A stretch of DNA of 36,259 nucleotides, from NCBI RefSeq assembly GCF_009917525.1, contig NZ_QZDU01000016.1:1-36259 (forward strand). Reading direction: 5' to 3'. This document shows positions 30,601 through 36,259 of the stretch, piece after piece; within the stretch, counting starts at the first letter, position 1, and each line of letters opens with the position of its first letter. The position numbers and the translations under genes are program-made. The stretch comes from Acutalibacter sp. 1XD8-36. GTDB lineage: Bacteria > Bacillota > Clostridia > Oscillospirales > Acutalibacteraceae. Under the pieces are notes generated by a model. That model searched no databases and was not told the DNA's origin. It worked only from the letters and a program-made list of their open reading frames with translations.

Positions 30601-32538
30601 GTTCCCTGTCAGCGTCAGGACGTCCTCCGCCGATGTTGTCCCGTCGTAGGTCTTTTCCACCGACTCCTGCAGGGAGAAGTCCGAACCCCACAGATCCCTG
30701 GGGCTGATGGTAAAGGTGGTGGTAAGGGTCCCGGTCATGTTTTTCCCGTTGGCGGTCAGGGTGATATTCGCCTCGCCCACATCCACATTGTTGCTGTAGG
30801 ACACGTCAAAGTTGCCGCTGATGGCAATCGTGACGCCGTTATGCTTTAGGGTCATAAATGCCACCGCAAACTCCTGGGGCTCCCCATTGTACCGATACAT
30901 GACAGTCCGCTTTTCAAGGGTCATATTGTCATTGCTGACCGCCAGCGGCTTGACATTGAAACGATGCGTATACACCAGAGTGGTAGAAATACCCGGGTCA
31001 TAGGTATATTGGATGTACTGTTCCCCCGCCTGGCAGTAGGAGCTGCCCGAGTAAAAGACGCGGATTGCCCCGCCGTTTAAGTCGCCGCCCAGGGCAAACA
31101 CTTTGTTCAGTACCTGACAGGGGGGTGTGCGCTTGGTGGCCTCCGCAAAAACCTTTTCCTGTAGGTTGGTGCCGTCATAGGTTACGTCCATCTCCTCGGG
31201 GGGCGTCAGGCTGTCCTCGCTGTACTCGATGTAGTATTTGCCCGCCGTGCTGGTAACCGTCCCCTGGCCGGTCAGGCTGTCCGCGCCGTGTATGGTAATG
31301 GGACCGCTTACCTGAATGTCCGCGCCGGAGGGAACCGTGAGCTGGCCTCCCTTGGGGATGTACATGGTCTTAGGCGTATAGCTCCAGCCGGAGTTCCATG
31401 CAGCGTTCCCGTAGACATAGCAGTACCCTTGCTCGCTGGTAGGATCTGAAAGGCAGCGGTTAAAAATGATATTCTCCGCATGGCTTACCACATCGTTCCA
31501 ACGGCCTGGTTTGAAGTCAATCAGCCCACCGCCAGTGATGGCGCCGCTGCCATCGTAGCCAGATCTTATTGTGACCCGGCCGTGGTTATTCAGTGTCCCT
31601 GCATTGGCGAGATTGTTTGTGAAAATATGTGCGCTCCCTGGGATTTCAAGGGTTTTGCCCTCTGGAATCTTCAAGAGCGGGGCATTTATTGTAGATAATT
31701 GCCCTGTGGAAAAATTTTCAGGCAAGCGCACCGTGGAATCGGCGTAGAACAGGTCCCCTCCTACTTCCTTTTCCGCTGTTATGGTTCCGCCTGTAATAGA
31801 CAGGCCCCGCATATGGGAGGCTTTGATGCTGCCGTTGGTATGGATCGTGCCGCCGGAAATCACAATTCCCGGGTTGGCCAGCGTACTGACATCCACCGCC
31901 CCACTGGGCCCAGACCATATCCCAAAGCCTGCATTTACCATATTGAGCTTTATGTCGCCACCGGAAATACTGACAGGACCCTTCTCCGACTGTATGCCAT
32001 AGGTAGATTTGAATGTCATATTGCCGCCGTTAATGGTAAGGGCATTCTGCGTGTGGAACAGGTGACCGGCTTGGCAATTATCCGCCATGCTGATCGTGCC
32101 GTCCTCCATCACCAGGGAATCGCAGTTGACCAGGGTGCTGTTCTTGTCCGCCGAACGGAACTCCAACGAGCCATTCCCGCTGATTGTGACTTTTTTCCCG
32201 GCTGCCGCGAAAATATCGCATTGCCACATATCGGTCTTCTGGATGATGTTGCTGCCCTGTAGGATAATGTGGACATCGGTCACCTCGCTAGGGAAAGCGA
32301 CCATCGGCTTTACGCCATTGACAAGAGAGGGCGCTTGCAGGTACAGATTGTTTAGGGTCAGCGTTCCGTTGCTCCCGTCCACTGTCCATGTCCAGCCTTC
32401 GGTTGTGCTGCCTTCGGGACTTTGGGCGGGCAAGTCAAGATATGACGTCCGTGTAGGCGTATCAGCCGCACTCGCCCCAACAGTAAGCCCAAAAACGAAC
32501 AAGGCCAGTATTACGGCAATTGCAAATATTTTTTTCAT
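27661..32538 (-). CDS. giant SLH-domain surface protein
   Basis: A 1625-aa secreted cell-surface protein starting at the ATG at 32538 behind GGAGG. It has a signal peptide (about 1-25, ending GASAAD), a long N-terminal beta-rich region with repeated ISGG units such as VSISGGDIKL and GIVISGGTIHT, like a parallel beta-helix (about 40-330), and YDG-type repeats (KTYDGTTSAEDVLTL, KPYDGNTAAQVEVEF, KTYDGQPAAYSGTP). Then come a Gly-rich linker, a divergent InlB-like repeat (YSVKVDKTVHGTV), a Pro/Thr/Ser-rich stalk and three C-terminal SLH domains (FPDVSDTGWY, FSDVTTGWYA, FSDAGKVSTY) that bind cell-wall polymers. It follows the LuxR-type regulator by 24 nt, so that regulator probably controls it. Its function may be adhesion or an S-layer-associated role. 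Confidence 0.9.
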   Translation of the reverse strand: MKKIFAIAVILALFVFGLTVGASAADTPTRTSYLDLPAQSPEGSTTEGWTWTVDGSNGTLTLNNLYLQAPSLVNGVKPMVAFPSEVTDVHIILQGSNIIQKTDMWQCDIFAAAGKKVTISGNGSLEFRSADKNSTLVNCDSLVMEDGTISMADNCQAGHLFHTQNALTINGGNMTFKSTYGIQSEKGPVSISGGDIKLNMVNAGFGIWSGPSGAVDVSTLANPGIVISGGTIHTNGSIKASHMRGLSITGGTITAEKEVGGDLFYADSTVRLPENFSTGQLSTINAPLLKIPEGKTLEIPGSAHIFTNNLANAGTLNNHGRVTIRSGYDGSGAITGGGLIDFKPGRWNDVVSHAENIIFNRCLSDPTSEQGYCYVYGNAAWNSGWSYTPKTMYIPKGGQLTVPSGADIQVSGPITIHGADSLTGQGTVTSTAGKYYIEYSEDSLTPPEEMDVTYDGTNLQEKVFAEATKRTPPCQVLNKVFALGGDLNGGAIRVFYSGSSYCQAGEQYIQYTYDPGISTTLVYTHRFNVKPLAVSNDNMTLEKRTVMYRYNGEPQEFAVAFMTLKHNGVTIAISGNFDVSYSNNVDVGEANITLTANGKNMTGTLTTTFTISPRDLWGSDFSLQESVEKTYDGTTSAEDVLTLTGNRILPQDEGKVGLSYEAVFDSAGVGEDKTVTVQKIRLTGEKASYYSLYNSTLGHPSISEPLTTTGKITPAPLSVTVAGKDKPYDGNTAAQVEVEFTGLQHGETLTASDYTVTAAFDSPGAGANKPITGTVTLNATAAANNYTLSDGAFQTTASITKAGLTLSAPTAAAIEYGQTLADSQLSGGSAKNGEQTVEGAWSWAEPQARPLEDGSYTVKFIPEDGANYATGETQVAVSVTPAQPKITISAPSRQQAGRTATVAVQVVNSHDPDLTEGLPVPTVSYKIGDGEFASLVNGELLIPEDTQEGTVITIKAVTTEASGKYTAGESTFTITVVDKAPVSLSGIVLEDKTYDGQPAAYSGTPTAVDESGNPVDGLTYAYQWKDSEGNNLTEAPKNAGSYSLTISAESGDHMGEMTFPITIAKRLLTWDVSGLCASKPQNSQKEAAVYGELRLIGVVNDEVALHVSSGLTTEGLAGTKEPGNYSVSVRGTWTFDPADPENYELPGGSDLPTLSARVTPVQELDVPPESTPDKQLKLEMETGISTVPAALLANQDLNTPAKLEKAMKLAVTEANSAVAKENTAVYDVSLMVSEDGGKNWTPATRDNFPAEGRLTVTLPYPEGTGQNTHDFVVIHMFTTDDFGKTPGETERPAVTKTAEGIRFTVTGLSPVSLGWVKKSSGGSGGGGGWYPPVSYYSVKVDKTVHGTVTASPTSIYSGGTVTLTLKPDEGYKLDKITVTDSQNKTVELTEKDDKFTFKMPGRDVTVKADFVPIQTPTPSPGPTDSPSPTPTGSPTPTPTTSPSQSPEPWKNPFPDVSDTGWYIKAVEFVCKNGLMSGYANGRFGPNDSLTRAQFAQIIYNNEGRPKSGSGRFSDVTTGWYANAVNWAAAEGIVAGVGGGKFAPDLPITRQDLAVMLWRYAGNPEPRKNELDFSDAGKVSTYAWKALCWAHESGIVNGKGNGVLDPRGNATRAEAAQMVMKFVNNL

Positions 32539-32562
32539 GTTACATATACCTCCGTTCATATT

Positions 32563-34881
32563 CTATAGCAGCCCCAAGCCCCGGGCGGCGGCAATGGCCT
32601 CTGCCTTGCCCGAAGCGCCCAGCTTGCGGTAGTTTTCCTTGATGTGATAGCGCACGTTGTCGGACTTCATTCCAAGCCGTTCGGCAATCTGAGTGGCCGA
32701 AAGCCCCTCGCTTTGCAGGCGTAGAATCTCCAGCGCCGTGCTTGAAAAATTCTCCCGGACGGCATTCCTGGGCGACAGGTAGCCTGGATAGCGCCGGGAC
32801 ATCTGCTGGATCTCCTCCAGCACCTGCCGAAACCAGGGACTGTCTCGGCCATGGGCCTTGAGCAGCGGCAGAATCGCCGGGCCAAGCTCGCTGATGACCC
32901 GCACGAACTGGTAGCTCTCGGCCTCGTCCAGCGCAACCTTGAGCTGTGGCTCCCACTCCGTACCCAGCCGCCGCCGGACGATGGCCACCAGAAGCCCCGC
33001 TTCAATGCCCACGTAGGTCCGATGGACCAGCTTCGCGTACTCCGAGAGCTTTTCCAGCAGGGCTAAAGCCTTGAGGTTTTCCCCCAGCGTCAGGTAGCAC
33101 CGCGCCTTGGTGAAATAGCGGTAACGCTCCATGGTGATGAACTCCTTATCCTCGTCCGGCGCGGCCTTCATCCACTCCCGGACCGCGTCCATGTCCCCGG
33201 CGTAAAGGGCTATCCTGCACCGCATAGCCTGTATATTGGGCAGCATCTGCATGACCCGCTGCGCCTTTGCCGCCGACTGGAAAGAGTCCAGAATTGCCCC
33301 CGCGTTGGCAATATCTCTTTGCAAAATCATCATCCGCACCCGTTGGCCCACCGCCGAGAACGCGATCTCAAGCCTGCCGCCGCACTCGGTCTCCACCTGC
33401 CCGCGGGATAGCAGGGTCAGCACCTCGAAGGCGTCCGCGCCCTTCTCATATAGGCTCTCCCCCAGGGCGATTTTCGTCAGCCCCTTGCCGTAGCTGCCCA
33501 GCACCCGCTCCACCAGCGGCCCGACTGTCCGCGCCAAAGCCCGGTCCGACCGGCTCCACTTGCAGAAATCCTTGCCGCCGTTCATTGTGCTTGGTATGTT
33601 GCTGGTGACGGAAAACTCCGGCAGGGAAATGCCCTGGTCCAGAAGCATAGCGGGCGCCCGGAGCATTATCTTCAGCACGTCCCGGCTGCCCCGATGTGGC
33701 AGTCCGATGTCCAGATAGCAAAGCCTGCTTTTCGCTTCACGCTTAGCCCCGCCTTGGGCAGTTTTAGCAAACTCTGACAGCTTTTCGTACCAATACTCGC
33801 TCTTTTTCGGGTCCATGAGCATGGAGTGGAGCATGGAAAGTCCCGCCATGAGCACCGGACTTTTAGCCGCTTCCTCCTCGTCCATGCCCAGATAGTACCG
33901 GCGAAGTTCATAGTAATGGCCCGCCCCGGGGTTCACCCGGGCATTGCGGATAAGCAGTTCACGTATCTGCCCCTGGCTGCCGCTCTGCTCGTACATCTCC
34001 AAAGCCTGAGAGATCTGGCCGTCCATCTCATACCAGACCCCGGCGCTCTTCCGGCAGTTCTTTATCTGCTCCTCGCCCAAGCTTTGCTGAGCCTTTTTTC
34101 TCAGTGCGTGCAGGAGCACCGGCCGCAGACGGTACATTCCGTCATTCTCGAACAGGAAATTCCCGGTCTCCATGGCCTTCTGCACCATGACGGAGACCAG
34201 CCGGTTGGCGGTGATAAGCTCCGCCAGGGGCAGGGTAAACTCCTCCACAACGCTGACCTCCATGAGAAATTCCAGCAGTTCGCTATCCCACTGCACCATG
34301 ATGTATTCCTCCAGGTAGCGGGCAAAGGCGTCGTGAATCTCCTGGTACATCTTTGGCCCTGGGGACAGGCCCTCCGCCATCCGCAAGGCCGCGTGGCGCA
34401 CGATATAGCCGTTTCCCTCGGCGGTGTCTGCCAGATATTGCAGACCCTCCTTCGTATAGCTGAGGCCCAGGCTGTCCAGATATCCCTGTATCTCTTTCTT
34501 CCCCAGGCACATATCTTTCTCGCTGATAACGATAAATCCTATATTGACATACTCGGGCATGAGCCAGGAGGGCACCGGGCTGCGGTTAATTAAGATAAGC
34601 CAGATTTCCGGGTCGGCCGCCAGCCGCTTGACAAGCTCCCGCCTGGGCTCGTCCAGAAGATGCAGGTCGTCCAGCACCACGGTCCCCCGCTCCGGCACGT
34701 CGCGCTCGTCCCAGCGCCAGTTCCCGCAGGACAGGTAGACATGGCTGCGTTTCTCTAGGGTCTTCTGCACAAAGGCGGTCTTGCCGAAGCCGGTGGCCCC
34801 GTAAATGTAAAGCGTCTGGACCAAGCTTTTGGCGGCTCTCAGCTTTCGGTAAGCGCTCCCCGGCATGATGTACTGTTCCAA
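32563..34881 (-). CDS. MalT/LAL-type LuxR transcriptional regulator
   Basis: A 772-aa ATP-dependent activator. The N-terminal STAND-like NTPase has a P-loop YGATGFGKTAF (Gly28-Thr35) and Walker B GTVVLDDLHLL. A long helical, TPR-like middle (about 250-690) may sense a ligand. The C-terminal LuxR HTH is ALEILRLQSEGLSATQIAER and MKSDNVRYHIKENYRKLG. The TTG start at 34881 has GGAGG 8 nt upstream. It lies just before the SLH gene in the same direction. Its upstream region carries a CTTG microsatellite next to a possible promoter, with a terminator-like hairpin in between, so expression may be phase-variable or attenuated. Confidence 0.9.
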   Translation of the reverse strand: MEQYIMPGSAYRKLRAAKSLVQTLYIYGATGFGKTAFVQKTLEKRSHVYLSCGNWRWDERDVPERGTVVLDDLHLLDEPRRELVKRLAADPEIWLILINRSPVPSWLMPEYVNIGFIVISEKDMCLGKKEIQGYLDSLGLSYTKEGLQYLADTAEGNGYIVRHAALRMAEGLSPGPKMYQEIHDAFARYLEEYIMVQWDSELLEFLMEVSVVEEFTLPLAELITANRLVSVMVQKAMETGNFLFENDGMYRLRPVLLHALRKKAQQSLGEEQIKNCRKSAGVWYEMDGQISQALEMYEQSGSQGQIRELLIRNARVNPGAGHYYELRRYYLGMDEEEAAKSPVLMAGLSMLHSMLMDPKKSEYWYEKLSEFAKTAQGGAKREAKSRLCYLDIGLPHRGSRDVLKIMLRAPAMLLDQGISLPEFSVTSNIPSTMNGGKDFCKWSRSDRALARTVGPLVERVLGSYGKGLTKIALGESLYEKGADAFEVLTLLSRGQVETECGGRLEIAFSAVGQRVRMMILQRDIANAGAILDSFQSAAKAQRVMQMLPNIQAMRCRIALYAGDMDAVREWMKAAPDEDKEFITMERYRYFTKARCYLTLGENLKALALLEKLSEYAKLVHRTYVGIEAGLLVAIVRRRLGTEWEPQLKVALDEAESYQFVRVISELGPAILPLLKAHGRDSPWFRQVLEEIQQMSRRYPGYLSPRNAVRENFSSTALEILRLQSEGLSATQIAERLGMKSDNVRYHIKENYRKLGASGKAEAIAAARGLGLL

Positions 34882-34916
34882 TGCTCACACCTCCACCCTA
34901 AAAATGCGCGCAGAAA

Positions 34917-34953
34917 AGCCACAGGAAACACGATAGTGCTCCTGTGGCTTTTT
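34917..34953. terminator. bidirectional terminator-like hairpin in the regulator leader
   Basis: AGCCACAGGA (34917-34926) and TCCTGTGGCT (34940-34949) form a perfect 10-bp stem; TTTTT follows on the plus strand and TTTTC on the minus strand. It lies 36 nt before the regulator's TTG, between it and the microsatellite. Confidence 0.7.
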
Positions 34954-34985
34954 GTGATATGGAGTTGAAATGGGCGCAGTTATGC

Positions 34986-35019
<34 letters not shown>

Positions 35020-35024
35020 AAACA

Positions 35025-35052
35025 ATTATTTGTGCTCATCTCGAAATTTCAA
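35025..35052 (-). promoter_or_regulatory. possible promoter of the LuxR-type regulator
   Basis: TTGAAA (35052-35047), 16 nt, AATAAT (35030-35025) on the minus strand. The CTTG repeat starts 7 nt further, at the expected +1. No other good promoter was seen between the TnpV gene and the regulator (35178-34882). Confidence 0.4.
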
Positions 35053-35178
35053 CCCTTTTTCTGTAAATTTTTTGTGAAATCTTGGCTCAATAAACCATCT
35101 TAAGCCTATGATACCACATTATACAGCATGAGGGGTTGCGAAGTACACTCCTTAAATTGGGTAGTGCGACTGGGTTTG

Positions 35179-35556
35179 CTAATTGTAAATTATCTCGTTA
35201 TTCACAATTTCTCTTGCGCACGCCTGGGCGTTGTTCATTCTGCCAGCCCATGTAAGAGGATTTGTAGCTTTCAAACCCTCGGTAATACCGCGAGCCTGTT
35301 TCATCTGCTTAACAAGAAGTTCATATCGCTCCTGCGCTTGCTGGTCGATGTGGGCAAGGTAGGCGTTTAGCTTACCGTTCATTTGGAGCGAGTTGTAAAT
35401 TATCGGCCTCTGCTCTTTTAGGTACTGCTTATGCTGTCGGCCCCATAAGCCTATGGGCTGCTTTTCATCCTCTGATACTGTCAGGCAAGGGTAATAGTAA
35501 CCGTCTTTCAGCTCATACCATAGGCCATTTGTTTCGTCAAAAAATTGGTTCTCCAT
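35179..35556 (-). CDS. tnpV: TnpV-like transposon-encoded protein
   Basis: A 125-aa protein with the typical TnpV pattern: YYYPCLTVSEDEKQPIGLWG, RQHKQYLKEQRPIIYNSLQM, NGKLNAYLAHIDQQAQERYE and KQMKQARGITEGLKATNPLT. TnpV accompanies Tn4451-like and other clostridial elements; its function is unknown to me. GGAGG lies 9 nt before the ATG. It marks another mobile-element segment at the right end of the window. Confidence 0.85.
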   Translation of the reverse strand: MENQFFDETNGLWYELKDGYYYPCLTVSEDEKQPIGLWGRQHKQYLKEQRPIIYNSLQMNGKLNAYLAHIDQQAQERYELLVKQMKQARGITEGLKATNPLTWAGRMNNAQACAREIVNNEIIYN

Positions 35557-35617
35557 TTTATAAATCCTCCAAAGGTGTGTTTAGCGGGTAATTACTAAGC
35601 GTGGGCGTTTCATGTCT

Positions 35618-36259
35618 TTAATTATAGAACTTCCCTGGCTCCGGCTCAGTCAAATAATATTGTATGGCTGTGTGCATATCCGTAAGGTAATACTCGATTT
35701 TCTCTGCTATCCCCTGTGCGCCGTATAACTCCCACCTCAAGGGTCCGGCCCAGCCAGCGCCTTCATAGCAGAGGCTCCGGTCATACTGGATGGAATCTGG
35801 CAGATTCAAGAGCGACTTGATCTCCCGCATTTGAGCGCTGTCCTCGACATCTGCCGGGTGATAGAAGAGCAAAAAGCAACCTGCTTTTTCATCTGCAATT
35901 ATGTAAAAAAAGTCGCTCGCTGTTCGAGTAAGCATCTTTACAAATCCGTGTGCAATAGCCGCACTACTGCGCATATCATCCTCTACGTCCTCCCAGCTTC
36001 CCAAGGGCTTAACACCAATATTGGGCTGGTCCACCAGTTCAGGCTTCCATTTAGCAGTAGTCCCATCAAAGGAGAAAGTAGGGTCATCATTCTTGCCATT
36101 GAGCACATAATCCAGAATCTTCTCCGGGTCTTGGTTGGGCTTGAGCTTGGCCCGCACCTCGTCAGTTATAGGAATCTTCGGCGCGTCTGGGACAGGAGAG
36201 GGGCTGGGCGTTACATCCGGGCTGGGGGAGGGCGTGGGAGGCTGGGGATTCTCACTGCC
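35618..36259 (-). CDS. C-terminal part of a secreted proline-rich protein (runs off window)
   Basis: The frame is open to the right edge. The first visible part is a Pro/Ser/Thr-rich linker (NPQPPTPSPSPDVTPSPSP), followed by a folded domain of about 185 residues (IPITDEVRAKLKPNQDPEKI, FFYIIADEKAGCFLLFYHP, GAGWAGPLRWELYG, YYLTEPEPGKFYN). I do not recognise the domain. The linker suggests a protein anchored at the membrane by an N-terminal signal or lipobox outside the window. A GTG at 36157 inside the frame is not a likely start because the proline-rich part lies before it. Confidence 0.7.
   Translation of the reverse strand, partial: GSENPQPPTPSPSPDVTPSPSPVPDAPKIPITDEVRAKLKPNQDPEKILDYVLNGKNDDPTFSFDGTTAKWKPELVDQPNIGVKPLGSWEDVEDDMRSSAAIAHGFVKMLTRTASDFFYIIADEKAGCFLLFYHPADVEDSAQMREIKSLLNLPDSIQYDRSLCYEGAGWAGPLRWELYGAQGIAEKIEYYLTDMHTAIQYYLTEPEPGKFYN

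Overview
The window looks like chromosomal or integrated mobile DNA from a Gram-positive anaerobe of the class Clostridia, most likely a gut Oscillospiraceae or Lachnospiraceae relative. The reasons are strong GGAGG-type ribosome sites with frequent TTG and GTG starts, large serine recombinases, TnpV/TnpW/MobC-type transposon proteins, class B sortase with Cna-B/thioester surface proteins, SLH domains and a clostridial agr system. No rRNA or tRNA was seen. The backbone (about 1-2.9 kb and 15.5-36.2 kb) is GC-rich. The segment from about 3.0 to 15.4 kb is clearly AT-rich and looks like transferred cargo.

Layout. (1) 1-2.6 kb: three overlapping serine-recombinase genes on the minus strand, with a small element-type gene behind them. 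(2) 3.2-6.6 kb, minus strand: a complete agr quorum-sensing locus in the order unknown 164-aa gene, agrA, agrC, agrB, agrD. AgrD is a 39-aa pro-autoinducer with a predicted serine (lactone) ring. (3) 6.7-7.05 kb: a divergent XRE-family regulator. (4) 7.3-15.4 kb, plus strand: a peptide natural-product (RiPP) cluster. It holds a radical SAM/SPASM maturase, an acyl-carrier-like protein, a 38-aa Cys-rich precursor, a cytoplasmic subtilisin fused to a P-loop domain, a transglutaminase-like protein, an ABC exporter and a BtrH-like protein. (5) 15.5-27 kb, minus strand: mobile-element backbone with a frameshifted M23 peptidase, a second radical SAM protein, an XF1762-like acetyltransferase, a sortase B with two surface proteins, a fourth recombinase, TnpW, MobC, an oriT-like repeat and a replication-type HTH protein. 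(6) 27-36.2 kb: a structured noncoding stretch, a 1625-aa SLH protein, its probable MalT/LuxR-type regulator preceded by a CTTG microsatellite, TnpV and the end of a proline-rich protein.

How it works together. Three copies of a LytTR-type direct repeat (two 9-bp boxes, 21-bp period) were found. One lies 26 nt upstream of a TATAAT box before agrBD. A second, almost identical and with the same 26-nt spacing, lies before the RiPP operon. The third points backwards into the xre gene. The simplest reading is that AgrA, activated by the serine-lactone autoinducer, switches on both its own signal genes and the modified-peptide operon. The window would then carry a quorum-sensing-controlled Cys-rich RiPP system as cargo of an integrative element. 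The agr parts, the maturase and the exporter are well supported by sequence motifs. The wiring and the chemistry of the final product are inference.
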